DNA of 64,000 nucleotides from NCBI GenBank assembly GCA_963791145.1, contig CAWBRT010000011.1:682001-746000 (forward strand). Reading direction: 5' to 3'. The position numbers and the translations under genes were made by a program. The notes below the pieces were generated by a model. It did no database searches, was not told the origin of the DNA, and saw nothing but the letters and a program-made list of their open reading frames with translations. How positions within the stretch are numbered: position 1 is the first letter of the stretch; the number at the start of each line of letters is the position of its first letter. Of the stretch, positions 26,126-35,485 are shown one piece after another. Origin of the DNA: CAWBRT01 sp963791145 (GTDB lineage Bacteria > Acidobacteriota > Terriglobia > Terriglobales > Acidobacteriaceae).

Positions 26126-27472
26126 TCATGCCGCGCCGACGTCTTCCAGCGACCTGCCCTTGGTCTCAATTCCGAGCCAGTAGACCAAGCCACAAGCCAC
26201 CCAGAAGAACAACGCCATGGTGACGTACACGCCGTAGTACATCTTGTTTGCCACAAAGTAGCCGAAGATGATTGGACTCACCGCGGCGCTAACTCGGCCC
26301 GCGCCGGTCGACCAGCAAGTCGCCGTAGCGCGCACTTTGGAGGGATACAGTTCGGCGGTCCAGACGACCGTCCCGGCCACGCCCTGTTCGTACAGGAAAG
26401 CCAGGATGCATGCTCCCCAAACCAGGTACGCGGGGTCCTTGATTAACCCGAAACAGAGCGCCGCCACGCCACCCAAGCCGAATCCCACGTAAAACAGCTG
26501 TTTTCTGCCGAACTTTTCGATGGTGTAGAAGGCCGTCACGCGGCCCAGAATGGCGGCGAGGGCTGCGTACAGGGTGTAAGTAAATGTCTTGACCAGAGCC
26601 ACCTTGAATACCACGGCCAAAATCGAGGGAAGCCACAGCACGAAGCCGTAGTAGCCAAAGTAGGAGAAGAAATAGTAGCCGGCCGTAAGTATGAATCTGC
26701 GGCGGTAGACCGGCTGCAGCAGCACGGTGACAGGCACCTTTTCAACGATCTGTTCGTCGGAGAGATCGCGTACATCGTCGTCGGTTGCGCCCAGTTGCTT
26801 CAGGACGTTGGCCGCTTGCTTCTTCCTTCCCTTGATGGCCAGCCAGCGCGGCGACTCAGGCACCTTCCAGCGGATGAAGAAGGTGAGGATCGCCGGCACC
26901 ACGCCAAGAATGAACAAGACTCGCCACCCGTAAGTGGGGACCAACCAGAGCGAGGACAGGGCCGCCGCCAGCAAGCCAAACGGCCAGAGTATGGTGAGCA
27001 CAGCCACGAACCTTCCGCGGTATTTGGCGGAGGTGAATTCGGAGACGAGCGCCGTATCGACCGGGATCATCCCTCCCAGGCACATTCCCGTAATGAACCG
27101 GTACACCAGAAACTGGCCGATACCGGTAGAGAAGATCGTCAGGCCACTGAGCAAGCTGAAGCCCAAGACCGTGCCGATAAAACCGACCTTGCGTCCGTAC
27201 CGGTCGGTAATTGGTCCCCAGGCAACGGCGCCAAACAGCATTCCCCAGAAGTTAGCCGAGGCCAGCGTCCCCAGCATGATGGCGTCCAGTTTCCACTCCC
27301 TGACAATTGACGGCATCGCGTAGGAGGCGATGTAGGTGTCAAAGGAGTCAAACATGAACCCAAGGGCGGCGGTGAATATGATGATGTAGTGGACGGACTT
27401 GAGCGGAAGCTTTTCCACAATGCTTCCGACGGTGACGGCAGCCGGTGTTCTTGTACCAGTGACTGTACTCAT
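26126..27472 (-). CDS. MFS transporter (metabolite:H+ symporter type)
   Basis: A 448-residue, 12-helix carrier. It has the sugar/acid symporter signatures GPITDRYGRKVGFIG (helix 2-3 loop), PVDTALVSEFTSAKYRGR and the mid-loop KVPESPRWLAIKGR, with EKFGRKQLF in the second half. It ends LEDVGAA in the style of the metabolite/benzoate-sugar symporter branch. ATG 27472 has gggag upstream; an open frame to 27508 lacks support. Together with the DASS carrier upstream it gives this operon two different importers, one possibly for a sugar acid and one for a dicarboxylate. Confidence 0.87.
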   Translation of the reverse strand: MSTVTGTRTPAAVTVGSIVEKLPLKSVHYIIIFTAALGFMFDSFDTYIASYAMPSIVREWKLDAIMLGTLASANFWGMLFGAVAWGPITDRYGRKVGFIGTVLGFSLLSGLTIFSTGIGQFLVYRFITGMCLGGMIPVDTALVSEFTSAKYRGRFVAVLTILWPFGLLAAALSSLWLVPTYGWRVLFILGVVPAILTFFIRWKVPESPRWLAIKGRKKQAANVLKQLGATDDDVRDLSDEQIVEKVPVTVLLQPVYRRRFILTAGYYFFSYFGYYGFVLWLPSILAVVFKVALVKTFTYTLYAALAAILGRVTAFYTIEKFGRKQLFYVGFGLGGVAALCFGLIKDPAYLVWGACILAFLYEQGVAGTVVWTAELYPSKVRATATCWSTGAGRVSAAVSPIIFGYFVANKMYYGVYVTMALFFWVACGLVYWLGIETKGRSLEDVGAA

Positions 27473-27570
27473 ACAGATTCTCCCAATCGGCGTTCCTTGA
27501 TCAACCACATTGTCCGTGGGTCTTGCGCCCGCCTCCCCGGGGGTGAAAGAGGCGGGCTTATTTCAGGCCC

Positions 27571-29037
27571 TTACCACAGGCCCAGCAGCTTCCAGTAACC
27601 CAAGCCCAGGGTCATGTACAGGAGAGCTGCAACGAACGTGACCACGTGCCCGACCTTCCACCACGTCACCTGGTCGACATAGCCGGGACTGAACAAGACC
27701 GGAGCTACGGCGTTGGCGTAGTGTGTGAGCGGGCAGGTGAATTCCGTGGCTGCCCCCAGCAGGAAGAGCAGTGGCAACTTGGGGACGTTCGCGACCAGCC
27801 CGAGAGTAAGCAGGACGGGGAAGAAAGTCGTGTTGTAAACAGCCACGGAGGCGAACAGGTAGCGCACCGCGCAGCTCAATAAGAGCAGGAGCAACAGAAT
27901 GGTGAACGTGCTGTAGCCGGCAAAGCTGAAGTTCTGGCCGATCACCTTGGTCAGCCAGGTGAAAAATCCCGCCTTACCCAAGGCACTGGCCATTCCGATG
28001 ATGCCGCCGTACCACATCAGAATGCTCCAGGCGCCCTTGGCGGTGACCAGGCTGTTCCAGCTCACCACGCCGGTGAGCAGGCAGGCGGCGACGAAGCCGA
28101 CGGCTACCGCCGTGGAGTCGATCTTGGTGATACTGCTGGTGGCCCACCCCAACAGCGCCAGGGTGAAGAGCCAGGAAAGAGTCTTTTCCCGCCAGGTGGT
28201 CGGGCCCATTTCCTTCAGACCGCGCTCGGCGATCGTGCGGTTGTCGATTCGCTTGATCTCCGGCGGATACATCCAGTAAACGAGGAGCGGCTCCAGCAGC
28301 AGCAACAGCAATGCGATCGGGCCGATCGCCTGGAACCATTGCATCCAGCTAACGTCGACGCCCAGGATGCTCTTGCCGAAGGAGGTAACCAGCAGGTTGG
28401 TGGCGGAAGACGTCAGAAAAACGTGAGCCGTGGTGATGCTGATCTGATAGAGCAGCAAGCTCATGAAAGCGCCAATCCGCCTCGAAGTCGGTCCGGGCTC
28501 GGAACCGAGCGTTACGCAAACACTGCGGAAGATGGGATAGACCAAGCCGCCGGTGCGCGCCGTGTTCGAGGGGGTCGCCGGACTGATGATCAAATCAGTG
28601 AAGGCGGCTACGTATCCAAGACCCAGGGTGGTGCGGCCCAGTTTGCCAATCAGCAGGTATGCTATGCGCCGGCCCAGCCCGGTTTCGATAAATGCCTGGC
28701 CGACCATGAAGGCTGCAACAACCAACCAAGTGGTCGGACTGGCAAACCCACCCAGCGCAGCGCCTGTGTTCTTCAGCCAGATACCCGACACGGAAATAGC
28801 CACCAGCAGAACCACGGGCTCCGGCAGCGGCCGCAGCATCATGCCGAGGATGGCGCCAATGTAGATGGCAAATATCTTCCAGGCGATAGGCGCCAAACCG
28901 GCGGGAACGGGGATGAGCAGAATAGCAACGGGCACGAGAATCGTGACCGCTGCGCGGATCAACTTGCCCTTCAGCTCTCCCTGGCTCATGGCGGGTGCTG
29001 GGGCGGTGGAAACAGCGGCTGCGGCTCCTGAACTCAT
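27571..29037 (-). CDS. DASS family di/tricarboxylate carrier (CitT/TtdT type)
   Basis: A 488-residue sodium- or antiport-driven anion carrier with about 12 helices. The duplicated SNT-type motif is seen in SPATPSNTARTGG and again as TSSATNLLV; the family ending LLYMTLGLGYWKLLG is present. Members move citrate, succinate, fumarate or tartrate. The start has gggagg six bases upstream. It lies between the aconitase X subunit genes and an MFS gene on the same strand, so its cargo is probably the AcnX substrate or a linked di/tricarboxylate. Confidence 0.9.
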   Translation of the reverse strand: MSSGAAAAVSTAPAPAMSQGELKGKLIRAAVTILVPVAILLIPVPAGLAPIAWKIFAIYIGAILGMMLRPLPEPVVLLVAISVSGIWLKNTGAALGGFASPTTWLVVAAFMVGQAFIETGLGRRIAYLLIGKLGRTTLGLGYVAAFTDLIISPATPSNTARTGGLVYPIFRSVCVTLGSEPGPTSRRIGAFMSLLLYQISITTAHVFLTSSATNLLVTSFGKSILGVDVSWMQWFQAIGPIALLLLLLEPLLVYWMYPPEIKRIDNRTIAERGLKEMGPTTWREKTLSWLFTLALLGWATSSITKIDSTAVAVGFVAACLLTGVVSWNSLVTAKGAWSILMWYGGIIGMASALGKAGFFTWLTKVIGQNFSFAGYSTFTILLLLLLLSCAVRYLFASVAVYNTTFFPVLLTLGLVANVPKLPLLFLLGAATEFTCPLTHYANAVAPVLFSPGYVDQVTWWKVGHVVTFVAALLYMTLGLGYWKLLGLW

Positions 29038-29168
29038 GGGATGCCTCCCGAGCTAGTTCCGGCAAGTACGATTCCTTAAGTCCCGTACTTGCCGGGCGAC
29101 TGCGCGTTTTCCCTGTGGTTCGGCCCGAGAACAGAACATCGAATGAAACCAGATCCCCTATCCCGCTC

Positions 29169-30386
29169 CTACTTCCAGGAGCCGGAAACGGCAGCGTCGA
29201 CGCAGCGCTTGGCGCTTCCGTACCAGACTCCGAGGCTGTTGCCTCCCCTGGCATAGAAGGCCATCTTGGCGGAGTTCGTGGCCAGGGTCTTGAGCCCCAG
29301 TGCCTCGGGAATGCTCAGCACGGTGCACAGATCCTGGGTAACGACGGCACCCGCATCCTCGATCGCCTGCACGTAACCAAGCTGTTTGCCGACAGCTTTC
29401 ATGGCTACGTTGGTATGCACCCACATGGTGACGCCCTTGGCAACCTTGCGCCCCTGCAGGAGCCTAGCGGTCTCCTCCAACTGGCGCACGGAGTAGTGCG
29501 GACAGCCGATCGCGACATAGTCCACCTTGGTATCGCGAGCGGAGGTGAGCTGCTGATAGCCCTCCTCGATTTCGCGCTTGCCGATCGTGACCGTGTCGTA
29601 TTTCTTGCCGCCGAATGCCGCCGCAAGCGTCGGAGCTTCCGGAGTCACTCCGACGATATGGAACATCGCTACTCCACCGGATGAGGCCAAGGCGGCGCCG
29701 AAGGAAACCAGATTCTCCAGCGGCGGATTAGAGATACCTTCGAAGACCGGGATCCCGGTTCCGATCCTCTTGCCGACATAAGCACCCAAGCCGCCGAAAT
29801 CGGCCAGGTCGTTCAGCTCGGTGGTCACCTTGTAAAGCACATCGCCCTTGCGGTTTTCATCCAGGTGCATTCCGTAATGCGGAGTGCGTCCGGTCAGCCC
29901 GGAAGCCATCGCGGTGGGTCCGCCTTCTCGGTTGTCCCTGGCGCCCAGCACGGAGTTGGTGAACACTACGGCAGAGGATTCCGCCCAGGCGATCGACTCG
30001 CCGAATCTCGGGACGAATCCCTGGTAATAGGGAACGCAACTGGAGGTGCCGAAGCAGCCCATGCACTCATAGGCCTTCTCAATGCGCATCTGGTTGGTGC
30101 ACCACTCCTGCGGAAGGCCCAGGTCGCGGCTGCGGTCGACGCCAACGACGTTCAATGTGGTCGGCACGCAAACTTTGGCGCCGCTGCGGGCGATGTCTTC
30201 GACCCATTCGCAGCCGGCGATACCGTGGCTCTTCAGCGAGAGTCCGGCGATGTGCGCCGTTTGGATGGGAATCAGTTTTTCGGCGCCGTAGATTTCTCCG
30301 ATAGCTACCAGGATATCCATGGCCATCTTGACCGGCTGTCCGGCCTTGCCATCGACCATTCTTTTCTCTTCGTCTGTAAGCTTCAT
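29169..30386 (-). CDS. Aconitase X large (catalytic) subunit, DUF521
   Basis: A 405-residue AcnX catalytic domain, opening MKLTDEEKRMVDGKAG. Cluster or substrate cysteines lie in AYECMGCFGTSSCVPYY, and further motifs are EWCTNQ and GCPHYSVRQL. Known members dehydrate cis-3-hydroxy-L-proline or mevalonate 5-phosphate using an Fe-S cluster. Its ATG overlaps the stop of the small-subunit gene (ATGA), so the two chains are made together. The following carboxylate carriers suggest an imported hydroxy-acid, not an isoprenoid intermediate; that is inference. Confidence 0.9.
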   Translation of the reverse strand: MKLTDEEKRMVDGKAGQPVKMAMDILVAIGEIYGAEKLIPIQTAHIAGLSLKSHGIAGCEWVEDIARSGAKVCVPTTLNVVGVDRSRDLGLPQEWCTNQMRIEKAYECMGCFGTSSCVPYYQGFVPRFGESIAWAESSAVVFTNSVLGARDNREGGPTAMASGLTGRTPHYGMHLDENRKGDVLYKVTTELNDLADFGGLGAYVGKRIGTGIPVFEGISNPPLENLVSFGAALASSGGVAMFHIVGVTPEAPTLAAAFGGKKYDTVTIGKREIEEGYQQLTSARDTKVDYVAIGCPHYSVRQLEETARLLQGRKVAKGVTMWVHTNVAMKAVGKQLGYVQAIEDAGAVVTQDLCTVLSIPEALGLKTLATNSAKMAFYARGGNSLGVWYGSAKRCVDAAVSGSWK

Positions 30387-30793
30387 TTGTGCTCTACCTC
30401 GACTGTTCCGCGGACGGCGTCCACCTTCACATAGTCCCCGGTCTTGATGGCTTCCAACGGGTTGACTTCCAGGCTGTCGACAACGGGAATTCCGCCCATG
30501 ATCGCGCCCACCGCGATGATCGTCTCAGTGGTGACATTGATCATTGCCTTGGGACCGCCCTTTTCCTTGGCAAGCTGGTAGACGACATAGGAGCCGCCCG
30601 TACTGCCTTTGCCGTGCGGGAAGATCAAAATCTTGTCTTTGATGGATTTGTTCTGTAGCTCGTGGCCAACCTCCAGGATGACGCCGGTCTTCGGATCGAT
30701 GCCGAAGTTGAAGCCTATCGGCTGGCGACAAACTAAGGCCTCTCCCTCCGCGTATCCTTTGCTGATCGATCTGCCTTTAATTACCAATGACAT
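30383..30793 (-). CDS. Aconitase X small (swivel) subunit, DUF126
   Basis: A 136-residue AcnX swivelling domain: MSLVIKGRSISKGYAEGEAL at the start, GSTGGSYVVYQLA with the phosphate or carboxylate-binding GSTGGS loop and the closing VVDSLEVNPLEAIKTGDYVKV. It works as the lid of the large subunit. ATG 30793 is selected because gaggtg lies seven bases upstream, whereas the in-frame GTG 30799 sits directly on that site. It is the first gene after the IS1182 insertion, so its native promoter or upstream operon link may have been cut. Confidence 0.9.
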   Translation of the reverse strand: MSLVIKGRSISKGYAEGEALVCRQPIGFNFGIDPKTGVILEVGHELQNKSIKDKILIFPHGKGSTGGSYVVYQLAKEKGGPKAMINVTTETIIAVGAIMGGIPVVDSLEVNPLEAIKTGDYVKVDAVRGTVEVEHK

Positions 30794-30869
30794 CTTCACT
30801 CACCTCGGTTTCATTCTCATGAAGTGCTGTACCTCTACCTGATTGCCCATAAAAACCCGAAATTACTAG

Positions 30870-30924
30870 AGCGTGTTTCAAAACCTCTAATCGGAAGAAC
30901 AGCTAGTTCCCTCAGGGGCTAAAG
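30870..30924. repeat. Left half of palindromic repeat A split by the IS
   Basis: Begins tagagcgtgtttcaaaa and runs to 'ttccctcaggggctaaag'. Its outer arm pairs with ttttcaaacacgctcta near 32386-32402, so the whole repeat was about 175 bases before the insertion. Confidence 0.75.
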
Positions 30925-32277
30925 TGTCTGCGTGAGAACGTCGCACAACTCCCGGTTATAAGCATTCTCGTTTCGCCTTTCGTATCCGGCATCCATGCGG
31001 GGGCTCGGGAGCGTGTAAAGCTGTGCTCAGTCCGGCTGCACGGCGTACAAGCGGGTCAGATTGTAGGCCAGACTTGCCAGCGTGAGTTCGATGGCTACCT
31101 TCGGCTGGCCCCGCAAACGGAACTGTCGCATCCCGCGTTGCTCTTTCAGCACTCCCCATACCGGTTCGACCATCGCTTTACGCCGGCCGTAGACCGCCCG
31201 TCCCGCTGGACTTCGCAGTTTCTGGCGCATCCGGCGATGGGCGGCGGCGCGGGTTCTGCCCTTACACCGCTTCCCCAAGTTCAGCGCCCGTGCCAGATTC
31301 GAATCCGGAACATAGGCGTCCAGCTTAGCCCGCTCCAGTTGCTTCAGGTTCTCCACCGAAAAATACCCGCTATCGGCCACCACTTGCTCCGGCAGCGAAC
31401 CGCAGCCCCGCTTCACTTCCGCCAACATCGGCAGCAACGAGTCGTTATCCGCGGCGTTCTGCGTTACCCGCTGCGCCACGATGAAGTGATCATCGCTGAC
31501 GGCAATTTCCCCCGTATAGCCCAACTCGAAGTGCCCACCCCGCTGCCGCAGAAAACGCGCCTCCGCATCGCTGCGCGACAGCTTCTTCAGCCCGCTCTTG
31601 CGTAGCCGTTCCAGCCGCTGCGGCATCTCCGCCAACTTCTGCTCGGCTCTCTCCAGCGCCACCTTCAGCCCGGTCGGTTCCGAGTCGTCTCCATCACACG
31701 CCTTTTGCCAGCGTCGCACCTGCCGCCGCAACTTCGCCCGCTCCTCCCGCAGCTTCTGCTCAAAGTCCACCCGGTCGCGGCAAGCATTGGCCTTGATCCG
31801 CGTCGAGTCAATCGCCACCCGTCCCAGCTTGCCTAAGCCCAGCTTCCGCGCCATCTCCAGCACCTGCGTAAAGGCGTCGTTGAGCGCCCGCCCGTGCCGC
31901 CGCCGAAACGCACTCAGCGCCCAGTTATCCACCCGCTCTCCCGCCGCCAAGTAGCGGAACCCCAGATCCTCCAGCAGCCGCTGTTCGATCCGCCGCGCAC
32001 TGGTCATGCCCAGTGCATACCCATACAGCCACACACTCAGCATCAGCGCCGGATGGTATAGGCTTCCACCTTCTTCGCTGTACTCCTGCGCAAAACCGCT
32101 CAGATTCAACCGGCCCACCATTTTGCGAACAAAAAAGCAAAGGTGATCGGCTCCTAACTCGTCCTTTACGCTCGGCGGCAGCAAGTACGCTTGATCAGGG
32201 TTGTAGGGTAGAAATCGTGACATACCTCCTTGTGCCCCATCTTTCCTGTGGAAAACAAGTCAGTTCTCACGCACACA
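30925..32277 (-). mobile_element. IS1182-type insertion sequence (1353 bp)
   Basis: Terminal inverted repeats tgtctgcgtgagaac (30925-30939) and gttctcacgcacaca (32263-32277) match at 14 of 15 positions. The flanks ctaaag (30919-30924) and cttaag (32278-32283) look like a six-base target duplication with one change. The element carries one intact transposase gene on the minus strand and lies inside palindromic repeat A, between the leuD-type and aconitase X genes. Confidence 0.85.
31027..32223 (-). CDS. IS1182 family transposase
   Basis: A 398-residue DDE transposase with the family opening MSRFLPYNPDQAYLLPPSVK, a DUF772 N-terminal domain (about 45-120) and an RNase-H-like core. The likely catalytic triad is Asp139 (AIDSTRIKAN), Asp284 (VVADSGYFS) and Glu353 (RRKAMVEPVWG). 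An Arg/Lys/Glu-rich coiled insert (about 155-215) separates the first two aspartates. The frame is unbroken and the ends are intact, so the element could still be active. Confidence 0.92.
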   Translation of the reverse strand: MSRFLPYNPDQAYLLPPSVKDELGADHLCFFVRKMVGRLNLSGFAQEYSEEGGSLYHPALMLSVWLYGYALGMTSARRIEQRLLEDLGFRYLAAGERVDNWALSAFRRRHGRALNDAFTQVLEMARKLGLGKLGRVAIDSTRIKANACRDRVDFEQKLREERAKLRRQVRRWQKACDGDDSEPTGLKVALERAEQKLAEMPQRLERLRKSGLKKLSRSDAEARFLRQRGGHFELGYTGEIAVSDDHFIVAQRVTQNAADNDSLLPMLAEVKRGCGSLPEQVVADSGYFSVENLKQLERAKLDAYVPDSNLARALNLGKRCKGRTRAAAHRRMRQKLRSPAGRAVYGRRKAMVEPVWGVLKEQRGMRQFRLRGQPKVAIELTLASLAYNLTRLYAVQPD

Positions 32278-32402
32278 CTTAAGCCCGCGTTCTTTCTGAC
32301 TCCAGGCGGCATGGCTCAAGGCACCCCAGCAAACCAAATACGGGTTTGCTGGGGACCCCGCAAAGCCATGCCCTTTCAAAACACTATTTTTCAAACACGC
32401 TC
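32278..32402. repeat. Right half of palindromic repeat A split by the IS
   Basis: Runs 'cttaagcccgcgttct', 'ggcggcatggctcaagg', an inner hairpin cagcaaacc/ggtttgctg, 'aaagccatgccctttcaaaa' and the outer arm ending cacgctcta. The same inner text appears in the uninterrupted copy at 41598-41751 (accccagtagaccgaatacgggtttactgggg). Confidence 0.75.
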
Positions 32403-32914
32403 TACTTACTACCAATCAGTTCGGCCGAATGCTTCTTCAGGTATGCGACCAGTCCTCCGTCCTGAATGAGTTGAAGAATGTGCGGAGGAATGGTGCTGGA
32501 AGCGTACTGCTCGCCTTTGGTCACATTCGTGATTTTGCCTTGCTCGAAATCGATTTCGATCACGTCGCCGGCCGTGATGCGGTCCACCTGCTGGCACTCC
32601 ACCACGGGAAGCCCGATGTTGATCGCGTTGCGATAGAAGATGCGCGCGAAAAATTTGGCGACGATGGCGCCGACGCCCAAGTATCGCAGCGTCAACGGAG
32701 ACGTCTCGCGGCTCGAGCCGGAACCGAAGTTGGCGCCGGCAACGACGATGTCGCCCTTCTGCACCTTCGCTGCGAACTCCGGATCCAGGGCGGCGAGCGT
32801 ATACTTGGACGCTTCCGCGATGCTCAGCTCCATGTACTGCGGCGGGGAGATGATATCGGTGTTGATGTTGTCACCGTATTTGAACACCTTGCCGCGAACA
32901 AGCACGCGATTCAC
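32402..32914 (-). CDS. LeuD-type aconitase-family small (swivel) subunit
   Basis: A 170-residue swivel subunit of the 3-isopropylmalate dehydratase / homoaconitase / 2,3-dimethylmalate dehydratase group. Family motifs: GDNINTDIISPPQYM, ANFGSGSSRETSPL (substrate loop) and FARIFYRNAINIGLP. GTG 32914 is the start: aggagg lies about eight bases upstream. The ATG at 32980 would overlap the large subunit by more than 50 bases. It pairs with the large-subunit gene 13 bases upstream. With prpF in the same unit, a catabolic methyl- or oxo-substituted acid is as likely as isopropylmalate. Confidence 0.88.
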   Translation of the reverse strand: MNRVLVRGKVFKYGDNINTDIISPPQYMELSIAEASKYTLAALDPEFAAKVQKGDIVVAGANFGSGSSRETSPLTLRYLGVGAIVAKFFARIFYRNAINIGLPVVECQQVDRITAGDVIEIDFEQGKITNVTKGEQYASSTIPPHILQLIQDGGLVAYLKKHSAELIGSK

Positions 32915-32927
32915 GGTCTTGCACCTC

Positions 32928-34190
32928 CTAAAGGAATGCTCGCGGATCGCTGATCCGGCCGGTGATGGCGCTGGCTGCAACCGTCATGGGCGACGCCAGA
33001 TAAATGTTGGCCTTGGGACTGCCCATCCGGCCCACGAAGTTGCGATTGGTGGAAGAGACGCAGGTTTCGCCTTCGGCCAGCAAACCGGAGTGCACTCCGA
33101 CGCATACCCCGCAGGTCGGCGGTAGAATCACCGCCCCGGCATCGAACAGGGTCTTCAGAGTGCCATCCTCGTTCGCCTGCTTCCAGATGGAGCGCGAACT
33201 CGGAGATACCAGCAGCCTGACATTGCGGGCTACCTTCCGCCCTTTAAGCAGTCTGGCCGCGGCTGCCAGGTCCTCGTAGCGGCCTCCGGTACACGAGCCC
33301 AGATACGCCTGGTCGATAGCGACGCTTGCGACCTCGGGCAGACCATGCACGTTATCGACTTCATGCGGGCACGCCACCAGCGGCGCAAGCTGAGCGGCAT
33401 CGAACTCATGGCTGGCGCAGTAAACCGCATCCGGGTCGCTCGCGATGAGCGGGCAGTCCTGCTTGACTCCCTGTGTCTTGAGGTAATCGACGACCTTGGA
33501 GTCCGGGCGCATCATGCCGGCCTTGGCGCCCATCTCGACGGCCATGTTGGTAATGGCCAGGCGCTGATCAAGGCTGAGCGCGTCGATGGCCTCGCCGGTA
33601 AATTCCACGGCCTTGTAAGTGGCGCCGGCGTGGCCGATGGCGCCGATCGTCTTGAGCGAAATGTCTTTGGCCATGACGCCCTTGGGCAGAGCGCCGGTCC
33701 AGCGAACCTGTATCGTCTCCGGCACGCGGAGCCAGGTCTTGCCGGTAAGCAGAATGCCAAGCATCTCAGTGGAGCCGACGCCGGTGGCAAACGCACCCAC
33801 GGCTCCTCCCATGCAGGTATGCGAATCGGTGCCCAGCACGACCGCTCCGGGCAGAACATGCCCGAATTCCACCATGACCTGGTGACAGGGGCCTTCCGAC
33901 TCGTAGTAGTTATCGATACCGTGAGCGCGGGCCCATTCGCGCGTGAACTTGACGATGGCAGCCTGCTTCACGCTGGCCGGCGGAGTGTAGTGATCGGAGA
34001 TGACGACAACTTTGCTCTGGTCCCAGACCTGGTCGCGAATGGACGTCATCTGCTCGGCGATCTCAACCCTGGGGCCGAGAATGTCGTCCAGCATGGCCTT
34101 ATCGACATTCACCCAGAGGATATCGCCGGCGCTGGCCTCCTTGACCCCAGCCGCCCTGGCCAATATCTTTTCCGACATCGTCTTGCCCAT
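32928..34190 (-). CDS. LeuC-type aconitase-family large subunit
   Basis: A 420-residue Fe-S hydro-lyase of the LeuC/HacA/DmdA family. The three cluster cysteines lie in DSHTCMGGAVGAF, YLGSCTGGRYEDL and PPTCGVCVGVHSG. The short length matches the archaeal-type LeuC/DmdA branch and not the 470-residue biosynthetic LeuC. ATG 34190 is chosen because gaggag lies seven bases upstream. It is encoded with its small subunit and downstream of prpF. No leuA or leuB lies nearby, which argues against leucine synthesis. Confidence 0.88.
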   Translation of the reverse strand: MGKTMSEKILARAAGVKEASAGDILWVNVDKAMLDDILGPRVEIAEQMTSIRDQVWDQSKVVVISDHYTPPASVKQAAIVKFTREWARAHGIDNYYESEGPCHQVMVEFGHVLPGAVVLGTDSHTCMGGAVGAFATGVGSTEMLGILLTGKTWLRVPETIQVRWTGALPKGVMAKDISLKTIGAIGHAGATYKAVEFTGEAIDALSLDQRLAITNMAVEMGAKAGMMRPDSKVVDYLKTQGVKQDCPLIASDPDAVYCASHEFDAAQLAPLVACPHEVDNVHGLPEVASVAIDQAYLGSCTGGRYEDLAAAARLLKGRKVARNVRLLVSPSSRSIWKQANEDGTLKTLFDAGAVILPPTCGVCVGVHSGLLAEGETCVSSTNRNFVGRMGSPKANIYLASPMTVAASAITGRISDPRAFL

Positions 34191-34276
34191 CGGAGCACTC
34201 CTCGCTGACGACCTGAATCTACGACAGCCCGGCCAACAATCCACAGCACCTGCCGGAGCCGGTTTGCCTTCACCGA

Positions 34277-34305
34277 CAGTCGCGGCCCCTGTAAAGCCGC
34301 GACTG
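34277..34305. other. Hairpin between prpF and the leuC-type gene
   Basis: cagtcgcggc (34277-34286) pairs perfectly with gccgcgactg (34296-34305) around a nine-base loop. There is no T run on either strand, so it is more likely an RNA processing or stability structure within the operon than a terminator. Confidence 0.5.
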
Positions 34306-34326
34306 CCATGAAAGCCGAAACAGGAT

Positions 34327-35485
34327 TTACTTGAAAACTGATTTCCTTACGTATACGTAGCCTTCCATGATTCGGCGTGCCGTACGGTAGACGCCGATTC
34401 TGGTCAGCTTCACCTGGCCGCCATTCATGGTGGACTCAGCTTCGACCGGAATAACGCCGCCGGGATGGCCGATCTGCACCGTCATCCTCGACTTCGCTTC
34501 TTCGCGCAGCACTTCGTAGGCAATCGTTCCGGGGATGCGCACCGCCGCTCCCGTGCACACAGTTCCGGTTACCGGATAGGTCTTGTGCATCCGCAGCATG
34601 AAAAGCAGGCGGGAGACGAGATCGACTTCGGCGGCCTTTACCTGCTGTGCCGCTGATGGTCTGGTAGTCGGCGGGCTCGCTGACGATGGCGAAGAACGGC
34701 TGGTAGGGCGTCTTGGTGGCGGCTTCTTCCGGCTTGTTGACCAGGCCGATCATGACGCAGGCGGTGCCGCGAATCTTCTCGATCAGCGCCATAAGGCCCT
34801 TGTCGGCCTCGATCTGGCTGGGCGATTCCGTCCCCTTCAGGCCCAGGCTGCGGGCATGAATGAAAACCAGCGGATTGGCGGCGTCGACGATGGAAACGGG
34901 ATATCCCTTGCCGTCGATGGTGATGCAGTCCTTGGTGTTCCCCGTCGGCAGCAGTTTGCCGGTGATGCAACCGACCGTGTCAGACCAGTCGAGGGTGATC
35001 TTGGCGCCGGTTCCGGGACAGCCGTCGATGGCGAAATCGCCTTCCACCTGGGCGCGCCCATTCTTTACCGGAACTTCGGCCACCAGGATGTTGTTGCTGT
35101 TCGTAAGGTGGATGCGCACGGTCGTGACCGGCTCTTTCGGCGTCACCAAGCCTTCATCGATGGCGAAGCCTCCCACAGCCGACGAGATGTTGCCGCAATT
35201 GCCGCCGTAGTCGACGAACTCGGCATCCATGCTCACCTGTCCGAAGGTGTAATCGACGTCAGCGTCTTTGCGCGTCGAAGGCGAGATAATCGCCAGCTTG
35301 CTGGTCAGGACGTCGGCTCCGCCCAAACCGTCGATCTGGCGGACATCGGGACTGCCGTAGACAGCGCAGATCACCTTGTCACGCTTCACGGGATCGCTCG
35401 GCAGGTCGTGTTTCAGAATGAAAACACCCTTGCTGGTCCCTCCACGCACGATGGCGCACCGCAGCATCTCCATCTCCGGATGCAT
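34327..35485 (-). CDS. prpF: PrpF-family double-bond isomerase, frameshifted
   Basis: A DAP-epimerase-fold isomerase of the PrpF / methylitaconate isomerase / 4-oxalomesaconate tautomerase family, about 385 residues. Conserved blocks: IVRGGTSKGVF at the start, the first catalytic cysteine region DYGGNCGNISSAVG, and the second, VTGTVCTGAAVRIPGT. A missing base near 34647 separates the last third into another frame (AAEVDLVSRLLFMLRMHKTYP). The start has aggagg nine bases upstream. It heads the minus-strand unit leading into the leuC/leuD-type genes; PrpF plus an aconitase-type hydratase is the arrangement used for methylaconitate or dimethylmalate metabolism. Confidence 0.88.

Noticed and set aside
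32402..34190. Calling the LeuC/LeuD-type genes as leucine biosynthesis leuCD
   Set aside because: There is no leuA or leuB nearby, the large subunit is of the short type, and prpF is in the same unit; I kept a family-level name.
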